Assembly (NCBI RefSeq): GCF_000236565.1
Contig: NZ_AHAM01000020.1
Coordinates: 1-64,000, forward strand
Source of the DNA: Mesorhizobium alhagi CCNWXJ12-2
GTDB taxonomy: Bacteria > Pseudomonadota > Alphaproteobacteria > Rhizobiales > Rhizobiaceae
Length of the DNA stretch: 64,000 nucleotides
Reading direction: 5' to 3'
Part shown: piece by piece, positions 57,291 through 64,000 of the stretch
Layout of the letters: each line of letters begins with the position of its first letter
Numbering within the stretch: the first letter of the stretch is position 1
Program-made: the position numbers and the translations under genes
The notes under the pieces: model-generated
Seen by the model: only the letters and a program-made list of their open reading frames with translations
Databases searched by the model: none
What the model was told of the DNA's origin: nothing

Positions 57291-57821
57291 CTACCCCACC
57301 ATCCGGTTCGGCGGCCGGTCCTTGGCCAGCTTCTTGAACTTCTTCACCACCATGTCGCGCTTCAGCTTGGAGATGTGGTCGATGAACAATACGCCGTTGA
57401 GATGGTCGATCTCGTGCTGCAGGCAGGTGGCCAGCAGGCCTTCGGCATCGATTTCCTGCAGCTTGCCGTCGCGATCGAGATATTTCACGCGAACGGTCGC
57501 GGGCCGCTCGACTTCGGCATAATAATCCGGGATCGACAGGCAGCCTTCCTCGTAGACCGCACGCCCTTCCCCGGTCTCGACGATCTCCGGATTGATGAAG
57601 AGTTGCGGCGCGGGCGGCTCGCCTTCCTTGGCGAGATCGATCACCAGCATTCTGAGCGGTTCGCCGATCTGGATCGCCGCCAAACCGATGCCCGGCGCGT
57701 CATACATGGTTTCCAGCATGTCATCAGCCAGCTTGAGCAGCGGCGCGTCGACTTGGCCGACAAGCTTTGAAACCTGGCGGAGTACGGGATCGGGAAGGAT
57801 GATGAGAGGCTTGATCGACAT
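57291..57821 (-). CDS. def: Peptide deformylase
   Basis: The 176-residue metalloprotease removes the formyl group from new proteins. The three motifs are [17 protein letters not shown] (Cys94) and QHEIDHLNG (His136, Glu137, His140). First gene of the minus-strand def-fmt-GNAT-truA unit; divergent from rmuC. Confidence 0.97.
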   Translation of the reverse strand: MSIKPLIILPDPVLRQVSKLVGQVDAPLLKLADDMLETMYDAPGIGLAAIQIGEPLRMLVIDLAKEGEPPAPQLFINPEIVETGEGRAVYEEGCLSIPDYYAEVERPATVRVKYLDRDGKLQEIDAEGLLATCLQHEIDHLNGVLFIDHISKLKRDMVVKKFKKLAKDRPPNRMVG

Positions 57822-57919
57822 TCGTTTTCACGTAATCGCTCGCCTCAATCCCGTCAACCGCGACAGCCGCGCAAATGTTCATGTTTTGATCTTTCGCCGA
57901 ATCGCGTATCCTGCGCGGC

Positions 57920-59176
57920 ATGAACGAACTCAGCTCAATACTGTCGGCCCCAGTCGCCCAACTTGGCGCCTCCACCGTCACGCTCGGCCAGTTGCTCGCC
58001 GTCGTCGCCGCGCTGTTCCTCGTCCTGCTGGTGGCGCTGATTGCTGCGCTCTGGCGCGCGGCGAATGCGCGTGCGGCAGCCGCGGCCGAAGCCGCCGACC
58101 ATGCACGCGATGCCGAAGCGCGCATGGCCGGCATATTGCAGGCGCAGGCCGAAATGCAGGGCCGGCTCGGCGCGGTTGCCGAGGTGTTCGGCGCACGGCA
58201 GGCCGAACTCACCCAGTCGATCGGCCAGCGCCTCGACGCCATGACCGGCCGCATCGGCCAGACCATGACCGAGCAGACCAGATCGACGCATGAGAGCCTG
58301 GCGAAATTGCAGGAGCGGCTGGCGGTCATCGACACCGCACAGGGCAACATCCAGTCGCTCGCCGGCCAGGTCGTGCAACTTCAGGCGATCCTCTCCAATA
58401 AGCAGACGCGCGGCGCCTTCGGTCAGTCGCGCATGGAGGCGATCGTCGCCGACGGGCTGCCGCACGGCGCCTACGAGTTCCAGGCGACTCTGTCCAATGG
58501 CAACCGGCCGGACTGCGTGGTGAGGATGCCGAATGATGCGCCGTCCCTGGTCATCGACGCGAAATTCCCGCTGGAGGCGTGGAACGCAATCCGCGCCGCC
58601 GCCGACAGCGGCTCCGAGGCGCAGAAATACGCAGCGCAAGCCTTCCGGCGCGATCTCGAAGTCCACATCAAGGCAATCTCGGAAAAATACCTGATCAATG
58701 GCGAGACGCAGGACACCGCCTTCCTGTTCGTGCCGTCGGAATCGATCTTCGCCGAGATTCACGAGAATTTCGAATCAATCGTTCATCGCGCGCACCGCGC
58801 CCGCATCGTCATCGTCTCGCCCTCGCTCCTGATGCTGTCCATCCAGGTCATCCAGGCGATCCTGAAGGACGCATCGATGCGCGAGCAGGCGCATCTGATC
58901 CAAGGCGAGGTCATCCGCCTGATGGAGGACGTGTCGCGGCTCGACGACCGGGTGCGCAAGCTGCAGACGCATTTCGGCCAGGCCTCGAAGGACATTGACG
59001 ACATTCTGGTGTCTTCGTCGAAGGTCACCAAGCGCGGCCAGAAGATCGAGGCGCTGGAATTCGGGACGCCAGGTGCGGAAACCGCGGAAGCTGTCGCCGC
59101 ACCGGTCAAGGCGCAGGGGGCGGATTCCCGAACCGGTCAGCTCAGGTTGCGCGTGGTTGACGAGGCGGGTGCCTGA
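57920..59176 (+). CDS. rmuC: DNA recombination protein RmuC
   Basis: The 418-residue protein has an N-terminal membrane segment (LGQLLAVVAALFLVLLVALIAAL, about 23-45), a long coiled coil (about 50-150) and a nuclease-like RmuC domain. Domain residues include DCVVRMPNDAPSLVIDAKFPLEAW. RmuC limits rearrangements between inverted repeats. Location next to def is usual. Confidence 0.93.
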   Translation: MNELSSILSAPVAQLGASTVTLGQLLAVVAALFLVLLVALIAALWRAANARAAAAAEAADHARDAEARMAGILQAQAEMQGRLGAVAEVFGARQAELTQSIGQRLDAMTGRIGQTMTEQTRSTHESLAKLQERLAVIDTAQGNIQSLAGQVVQLQAILSNKQTRGAFGQSRMEAIVADGLPHGAYEFQATLSNGNRPDCVVRMPNDAPSLVIDAKFPLEAWNAIRAAADSGSEAQKYAAQAFRRDLEVHIKAISEKYLINGETQDTAFLFVPSESIFAEIHENFESIVHRAHRARIVIVSPSLLMLSIQVIQAILKDASMREQAHLIQGEVIRLMEDVSRLDDRVRKLQTHFGQASKDIDDILVSSSKVTKRGQKIEALEFGTPGAETAEAVAAPVKAQGADSRTGQLRLRVVDEAGA

Positions 59177-59257
59177 CGTCGTCGCACCTCACGCGCCTCT
59201 TGCCCTCGCCTAATTCCCCTGTTTCACTCATCCGTCAGCCAGCCGGAGGAACGAATC

Positions 59258-59386
59258 ATGGCCAAGGGTCAAATGCGCAGCAACAAGGAAGCCAGAAAAC
59301 CGAAGAAGGACGCCAAGAAGCCGGCGCCGGCACCCGCGCTCAAGGCGGCGCCGGTTCCCGCAGCCAAGCTGAAGGAAAAGAAGTAG
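59258..59386 (+). CDS. Tiny Lys-rich protein
   Basis: The product has 42 residues and reads MAKGQMRSNKEARKPKKD..., continuing with Lys/Ala/Pro-rich sequence and ending KLKEKK. GGAGGA (59245-59250) gives a strong ribosome site, and a 12-bp terminator hairpin follows the stop. Similar short MAKGQxRSNxEAxKPKK proteins exist in Rhizobiales. Basic and probably disordered; nucleic-acid binding is possible but untested. Confidence 0.75.
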   Translation: MAKGQMRSNKEARKPKKDAKKPAPAPALKAAPVPAAKLKEKK

Positions 59387-59405
59387 CCTTCGGAGGAACC
59401 GAAAC

Positions 59406-59441
59406 GTCCGGCCGGCGCGACATCACGCCGGCCGGACCTTT
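59406..59441 (+). terminator. Terminator after the Lys-rich gene
   Basis: A perfect 12-bp stem (GTCCGGCCGGCG / CGCCGGCCGGAC) with an 8-nt loop is followed by CCTTT. It lies 19 nt after the stop codon. The T run is short, so termination may be partial. Confidence 0.8.
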
Positions 59442-59449
59442 AAAACGTC

Positions 59450-59490
59450 GCGCGCTTTCCGAAACCGATTCCGCTTTGGGGTCATGCGCT
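59450..59490. repeat. Degenerate intergenic palindromic repeat
   Basis: CGCGCGCTTTCCGAAACCGATTCCGC..GGGGTCATGCGC resembles a degraded member of the intergenic element family seen at 47358 (shared CCGAAA and GGGxTCATGC arms). The symmetry is poor. Confidence 0.35.
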
Positions 59491-59518
59491 GAAGAAGATG
59501 CCGGAAATCCTCTGGCGG

Positions 59519-59565
59519 TGCGGGACGGCCCTGCATCTTGCGACAACGGTCGGGACGGCCCGCCG
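59519..59565 (+). promoter_or_regulatory. Guanidine-II (mini-ykkC) riboswitch
   Basis: Two short hairpins each show a GGG-ACGG-CCC core: 59522-59531 and 59552-59561, 30 nt apart. ACGR tetraloops in paired hairpins are the hallmark of the mini-ykkC/guanidine-II class, which turns on guanidinium exporters when guanidine is present. The second hairpin ends 18 nt before the sugE start codon, close to the ribosome site AGGG (59574-59577), fitting control of translation. Confidence 0.85.
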
Positions 59566-59582
59566 AATCCACGAGGGCCAGA

Positions 59583-59897
59583 ATGGCTTGGACTTATCTT
59601 TTCTTCGCGGGACTGTTTGAAATCGGCTGGGCGATCGGCTTGAAATATACCGATGGTTTCACCCGTCTCACGCCGACGCTGCTTACCGTCGCCAGCATGG
59701 TGGTGAGCCTTGGCCTGCTCGGGCTCGCCCTGAAGACGCTGCCGGTCGGCACCGCCTATGCGGTCTGGACCGGCATCGGCACGGTCGGCACCGCGGTGCT
59801 CGGCATCTACCTTCTCGGCGAGCCGGCCACGGTCATCAGGCTGGTCTGCATCGGGCTGATCGTGGCAGGTATTGTCGGCCTCAAGCTGGTCGCCTGA
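59583..59897 (+). CDS. sugE: SMR guanidinium exporter (SugE/Gdx)
   Basis: The 104-residue small multidrug-resistance protein has four membrane segments and the essential Glu13 ([15 protein letters not shown]). The Gdx/SugE subtype exports guanidinium in exchange for protons. The guanidine-type riboswitch directly upstream supports that role. ATG 59583 gives the standard [11 protein letters not shown] start. It is convergent with DUF6481 (12-nt gap). Confidence 0.93.
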   Translation: MAWTYLFFAGLFEIGWAIGLKYTDGFTRLTPTLLTVASMVVSLGLLGLALKTLPVGTAYAVWTGIGTVGTAVLGIYLLGEPATVIRLVCIGLIVAGIVGLKLVA

Positions 59898-59909
59898 GGC
59901 CGTCGCGTA

Positions 59910-60317
59910 TTAGCCGAACCGCTTGCGCTGCTTGCGCGCCGCGTAGCGCGCGTCGCGCTTGGCTTTGCGTTCTGCCTCGTCGGCGAGAAGGCGAGCGATA
60001 CGCTCGGTTTCTTCCGCTTCCTTGGCTTTGGCCTCGGCGGCGGCGGCTTCCTCGGCGGCAATGCGTGCTGCTTCCGCCGCAGCCTCGCGCTCGGCGCGCT
60101 CGGCCGCTTCACGGGCCAGCTTTTCCTGCCTCAGCTTTTCCTTCTCGGCGGCCCGCTTCTCGCGTGCCTCCAGGATAGCCTTGCGTTCTGCCTGCCTGGC
60201 CAGCACCTGCGGGTCATCCGGGGCCGGCTTTGACTTGAACCGCTCCAGCAGCGCCTTTTTAGCCTCGTTCGCCGCGTTGCGCCGCTCGAAAATGTCTTTC
60301 TCTCTATAGATAGCCAA
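59910..60317 (-). CDS. DUF6481 coiled-coil protein
   Basis: The 135-residue protein is almost entirely charged helix, rich in Ala, Glu, Lys and Arg from about residue 35 to 130. It has a conserved N-terminus IYREKDIFERRNAANEAKKALLE and a basic end ARKQRKRFG, matching DUF6481. The start is TTG 60317. Function is unknown. Confidence 0.8.
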   Translation of the reverse strand: MAIYREKDIFERRNAANEAKKALLERFKSKPAPDDPQVLARQAERKAILEAREKRAAEKEKLRQEKLAREAAERAEREAAAEAARIAAEEAAAAEAKAKEAEETERIARLLADEAERKAKRDARYAARKQRKRFG

Positions 60318-60534
60318 TGTCCGCCTTCAATTCTTATCGTCGATTGCGCCGCTTACATACGCGCGATAGCCGAGAGTTCAAGCGTCAAATGGGCATGCCA
60401 GCCATGAAATCGCCCGCTATGTTGCCGCAGGGGAACGCTTTTGCGGCATCCTCGAAATGGACTGTTCACCGGATGGGCACTGGCAGTTGCACGGCCGCGC
60501 CGCTACCTGTGGCGGCAACATAGCGAGGGAATCC

Positions 60535-61593
60535 ATGGAACTTGGGCTCTACACCTTTGCCGACGTCAGCCTCGACAAGGGGCCAGGCGCGATCAACCCG
60601 CACCAGCGCCTGCGCAACCTGATGGAGGAGATCGAACTGGCCGATCAGGTCGGGCTCGACGTGTTCGGCCTCGGCGAGCACCACCGGCCCGACTATGCCG
60701 CCTCGGCTCCGGTCGTGGCGCTTGCCGCAGCCGCCGAGCGCACGAAACGCATCAGGCTGACCAGCGCCGTAACCGTGCTCTCCTCGGACGATCCGGTGCG
60801 CGTCTTCCAGCAATTCTCGACCCTCGACCTTCTCTCGGGCGGGCGCGCCGAGATCATGGCCGGACGCGGCTCCTTCATCGAATCCTTCCCGCTGTTCGGT
60901 TATGACCTGAACGATTACGACACGCTGTTTGCCGAAAAGCTCGAGCTGCTGCTCAATCTGCGCGAAAGCGCGCGGATCTCATGGCCGGGCGGGAAGCATA
61001 CGCCGCCGATCGAAGATCGCGGTGTCTATCCCCGCCCGTTTCAGGAAAGGCTGCCGATCTGGATCGCGGTCGGCGGCACACCCAATTCGGTTGCCCGCGC
61101 AGGCGTGCTCGGCCTGCCTCTGGCGCTCGCCAGCATCGGCGGCGAGCCGGCGCGTTTCGCGCCGCTCTTCGACCTCTACCGGCAGGGAGCCGGCCGCGCC
61201 GGCCAAGATCCGGCTGAGCCTGCCAGCAGCATTAACGTCCACGGCTTCGTCGGTGAACCCACCGAACAGGCCGCCGACGATTTTTATCAGCCGCAGGCCG
61301 AGGTGATGAACCGCATTGGGCGTGAACGCGGCTGGGGCCCGACATCGAGGGCGCATTTCGACCAGTCGCGCGGACCGCGCGGCGCGCTCTTCGTCGGCAA
61401 TCCCGAAGAGGTCGCCGAAAAGATCGTCGCCCACTATCGCATCTTCAGGAACGATCGCTTCCTGCTGCAGATGGCGATCGGCATCATGCCGCACGCCAAG
61501 CTTATGAAAGCTATCGAACTTTACGGCACGAAAGTCGCGCCGATGGTACGCAAGGAAACGGCAGCCGCGAAGGCATCTCCGACGGCCGACTGA
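60535..61593 (+). CDS. LLM-class flavin-dependent oxidoreductase
   Basis: The 352-residue luciferase-like monooxygenase-fold enzyme has [39 protein letters not shown] and [16 protein letters not shown]. Such enzymes use reduced FMN or F420 with a varied range of substrates; none is indicated here. ATG 60535 gives the family's MELGLYTF start; the frame is open upstream but less likely. Confidence 0.87.
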   Translation: MELGLYTFADVSLDKGPGAINPHQRLRNLMEEIELADQVGLDVFGLGEHHRPDYAASAPVVALAAAAERTKRIRLTSAVTVLSSDDPVRVFQQFSTLDLLSGGRAEIMAGRGSFIESFPLFGYDLNDYDTLFAEKLELLLNLRESARISWPGGKHTPPIEDRGVYPRPFQERLPIWIAVGGTPNSVARAGVLGLPLALASIGGEPARFAPLFDLYRQGAGRAGQDPAEPASSINVHGFVGEPTEQAADDFYQPQAEVMNRIGRERGWGPTSRAHFDQSRGPRGALFVGNPEEVAEKIVAHYRIFRNDRFLLQMAIGIMPHAKLMKAIELYGTKVAPMVRKETAAAKASPTAD

Positions 61594-61720
61594 CATGCTG
61601 CCACCGACATAGCTCGCCTTCACTTTGCCGGCGGAACATCGGCTTCGTCTGCGCATTGTTGCGATGAAGGAATTTTCGCGGGCCACGAGGCCAGATACCG
61701 CGAAAATCGGGGACACCGCC

Positions 61721-62866
61721 ATGACGGTCCAGCCACCCGGTGAAGCGACGCCGGAAGTCATCCGAACCGCATCCGACACCAGGCTTATGCGTTCGCTGCT
61801 GATCGGCATCTTCATCTTCATGGCGGTCTATGCGCTCTATTTCGCGCGCGAATTCTTCATGCCGGTCATTCTCGCCTTCATGCTCGCTCTGATGCTGACG
61901 CCGATCGTACGTTTCCTGCGCAAGCGCGGCGTTCCCGAATCCATCTCCGCGACGCTTCTCGTTCTCCTGTCGGTCATCGGCATCGGCGGCACGGGATATT
62001 TCATGAGCGGCCCGGTCATGGAGCTCGTCAACGATGCGCCGGCGATCGGACGCCAGCTCACCGAGCGGCTGGCGGAACTGCGTCATCCTTTCGAGCGGGT
62101 GATGCAGGCTTCCCGTCAGGTTGAAGAAGTTGCAGATACCGCGCAGGAGCCGGGCGTGCAGAAGGTCGTCATGGCTCAGCCGGGCATCATCTCCCAAGCC
62201 GCTGGCAACCTCCTCGCGGCCGCGACCACGGTCGCGATCACCTTTGTGCTGTCACTGTTCCTGATGGCCTCCGGCACGATGTTTTACGAGAAGATCATCC
62301 AGTCCTTCGGCCGGATGAGCGAGAAGAAACGGGCGTTGCGCGTCGTCTATGATGTCGAGCGCGAGATTTCCCGCTATCTGCTTACCGTTGCCCTGATCAA
62401 TGGCAGCCTCGGAGTCGTGATCGGTTTCGGCTTGTGGGCGATCGGCATGCCAAACCCGTTTGTCTGGGGCGTCTTCGCAGCTCTTTTCAACTTCCTGCCC
62501 TACATCGGCGCGGTGATGACAATACTTTTGGTGGCGGCGATCTCGATCATCAGCTTCGACAGCCTGGCCTACGCGCTGCTGGCGCCGGCTTTCGTCGTCT
62601 TGTGCAACATCATCGAGGGCCAGTTCGTCACGCCGCTGGTGGTCGGGCGCCGCCTCGAGATCAATGCAGTCGCCATCTTCATCGCGATTGCCTTCTGGTC
62701 ATGGCTGTGGGGCTTCGTCGGCGCGCTGATCGCGGTGCCGATCCTGGTCGTTATCAAGGTCTTCTGCGACCATTTCGAAAGCCTGCGCCATGTCGGCAAT
62801 TTCCTGGCGGCGCAGCAGACGGTGGAAGAACCGGAGGAACAGTCGGAGCCTACCGGCGCCGGTTAG
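61721..62866 (+). CDS. AI-2E-family membrane transporter (YdiK/PerM-type)
   Basis: The 381-residue membrane protein has seven to eight hydrophobic segments and the C-terminal family region [45 protein letters not shown]. Members include the AI-2 exporter TqsA and Na+/H+ antiporters, so the substrate is unclear. ATG 61721 is preferred; ATG 61664 adds 19 residues. Confidence 0.87.
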   Translation: MTVQPPGEATPEVIRTASDTRLMRSLLIGIFIFMAVYALYFAREFFMPVILAFMLALMLTPIVRFLRKRGVPESISATLLVLLSVIGIGGTGYFMSGPVMELVNDAPAIGRQLTERLAELRHPFERVMQASRQVEEVADTAQEPGVQKVVMAQPGIISQAAGNLLAAATTVAITFVLSLFLMASGTMFYEKIIQSFGRMSEKKRALRVVYDVEREISRYLLTVALINGSLGVVIGFGLWAIGMPNPFVWGVFAALFNFLPYIGAVMTILLVAAISIISFDSLAYALLAPAFVVLCNIIEGQFVTPLVVGRRLEINAVAIFIAIAFWSWLWGFVGALIAVPILVVIKVFCDHFESLRHVGNFLAAQQTVEEPEEQSEPTGAG

Positions 62867-62942
62867 GTCGTTTGTTGGTCCAGGCTTTGCAGCAGTGGAC
62901 ATCGCTCCCCATATCCGGTTTCCGATCCCCGGAAGCCGTCCA

Positions 62943-63944
62943 ATGATCCCTCTTTCCGTTCTCGACCTGTCGCCGATCACCGAAGGCGGCACCGCCTCGC
63001 AGTCGCTCGCCAACACGCTCGATCTCGCCCGCCACGCCGAGCGGCTCGGGTACCGGCGCTACTGGCTTGCCGAGCATCACAACATGCCTGGCATAGCCAG
63101 CGCCGCCACCTCCGTGGTTATCGCCCATGTCGCAGCCGGCACCTCCACCATTCGCGTCGGCGCCGGCGGCATCATGCTGCCCAACCATGCACCGCTGGTC
63201 ATCGCCGAGCAGTTCGGCACGCTCGCTGCCCTTCATCCCGGCCGCATCGACCTCGGCCTCGGCCGCGCGCCGGGCACCGACATGGCGACGGCCCGCGCCT
63301 TGCGCCGCAATCTCGATGCCGGCGCCGACAGCTTCCCGCAGGATGTCGTCGAGCTGATCGGCTATTTCCAGCCGGCCGAACCCGGCCAGCGCATTCGCGC
63401 CGTGCCCGGAGAGGGCCAGAATGTGCCGGTGTGGATCCTCGGCTCGTCGACCTATGGCGCGCAGCTTGCAGCCATGATGGGCCTGCCCTACGCCTTCGCT
63501 TCGCATTTCGCGCCGGCCGAAATGGAGCACGCGATGGACATCTACCGCTCCCGTTTCCAGCCTTCGGCGCAGCTCGACAAGCCCTATGTGATGCTAGGCC
63601 TGAATGTCATCGCCGCGGCGACCGACGCGGAAGCCGAGCTTCTGTTTTCATCGCTGCAGCAGGCCTTCGTCAATCTCCGCACCGGCCGCCCGGGGCCGCT
63701 GCCGCCGCCGGTCGCCGGCTACAGGAGCCAGATCGAACCGATGGCCAGCGCTATGCTCGCCCAAGCGCTTTCCTGCGCGATCGTCGGCTCACCCGAAACA
63801 GTGCGCAGTGGCCTCGACGCCTTCATCCGCCGAACCGGAGCCGACGAACTGATGGTCACGGCGCAGATTTTCGGCCATTCCGCGCGGCTGCGCTCGTTCG
63901 AGATCCTGGCCGAGGCGCACCGGGAGCTGTCGAAGGCGGCTTAG
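62943..63944 (+). CDS. LLM-class flavin-dependent oxidoreductase
   Basis: The 333-residue protein has [42 protein letters not shown] and [13 protein letters not shown], the signature of the YhbW-like group of luciferase-fold oxidoreductases. It is a different subgroup from the enzyme at 60535. ATG 62943 matches the family N-terminus. 76 nt after the AI-2E gene. Confidence 0.88.
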   Translation: MIPLSVLDLSPITEGGTASQSLANTLDLARHAERLGYRRYWLAEHHNMPGIASAATSVVIAHVAAGTSTIRVGAGGIMLPNHAPLVIAEQFGTLAALHPGRIDLGLGRAPGTDMATARALRRNLDAGADSFPQDVVELIGYFQPAEPGQRIRAVPGEGQNVPVWILGSSTYGAQLAAMMGLPYAFASHFAPAEMEHAMDIYRSRFQPSAQLDKPYVMLGLNVIAAATDAEAELLFSSLQQAFVNLRTGRPGPLPPPVAGYRSQIEPMASAMLAQALSCAIVGSPETVRSGLDAFIRRTGADELMVTAQIFGHSARLRSFEILAEAHRELSKAA

Positions 63945-63957
63945 CCCAGGGGACAGT

Positions 63958-64000
63958 TTACTTCTTGCCCCCGGAAAAGCCGCGGCAGCGGAGAGACTGC
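63958..64000 (-). other. Possible 3' end of a minus-strand gene
   Basis: Reading the minus strand from the window edge, the frame CRGFSGGKK ends in TAA at 63958, 13 nt after the LLM stop. This may be the C-terminus of a convergent gene that lies outside the window. Too short to identify. Confidence 0.2.

Overview
The window is high-GC DNA from an alphaproteobacterium, most likely Rhizobiales of the Phyllobacteriaceae/Mesorhizobium type. I infer this from the gene orders yidC-engB-argB, pcaDCHGB under PcaQ, and dapD/dapE next to truA-fmt-def-rmuC, and from DUF6481, DUF817 and CxGHLPPPGxCR-type exported proteins. Both flanks are conserved housekeeping DNA. The middle (about 7.8-44.5 kb) is a catabolic and transport island. 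No tRNA, rRNA, CRISPR array, insertion sequence or phage gene was seen.

1-7.6 kb: the end of yidC, a CatB-like acetyltransferase, engB, msrB, argB, a divergent AsnC regulator/phhA pair, a DMT permease and a small exported protein. 7.8-25 kb: an almost complete protocatechuate branch of the beta-ketoadipate pathway. The pcaQ regulator is divergent from pcaD-C-H-G-B-pobA on the plus strand. Converging on this from the right is a long minus-strand unit, pcaI-pcaJ-pcaF-[binding protein]-livH-livM-livG-livF-quiC, divergent from pcaR. PobA (4-hydroxybenzoate) and QuiC (3-dehydroshikimate) both yield protocatechuate. PcaHG, PcaB, PcaC, PcaD, PcaIJ and PcaF take it to succinyl-CoA and acetyl-CoA. Near-perfect operator palindromes lie upstream of pcaD and pcaI. 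The binding-protein gene has a frameshift.

25-31 kb: a GntR (FCD) regulator with a 14-bp palindrome, a DctQMP TRAP transporter, an enolase-superfamily acid-sugar dehydratase and an EamA permease. 31-44.5 kb: a divergent cluster that I could not match to a known pathway. One arm is a Liv-type ABC transporter ending in an aldo/keto reductase fused to a RidA domain. The other is GntR, a TIGR04076 protein, a second aldo/keto reductase and a periplasmic binding protein. Next come an AroE-like dehydrogenase, a KstD-like flavoprotein, a Gfo/Idh/MocA oxidoreductase (frameshifted) and an IclR regulator, with gene remnants at two junctions. This is the best candidate for an undescribed catabolic system, though it shows decay.

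44.5-64 kb: a diguanylate cyclase, a HAD nucleotidase, DUF817, a DUF1775-PCu(A)C copper protein with DUF2946, an LprI-like protein, a LOG-family hydrolase, the dapD-dapE lysine genes, truA-GNAT-fmt-def, rmuC, a tiny Lys-rich protein, an SMR exporter (sugE/gdx) behind an apparent guanidine-II riboswitch, DUF6481, two luciferase-like oxidoreductases and an AI-2E-family membrane protein. No stretch longer than about 300 bases lacks an assigned gene or site. The longest gaps, at 6015-6275, 7639-7850 and 60318-60534, show nothing I can name.
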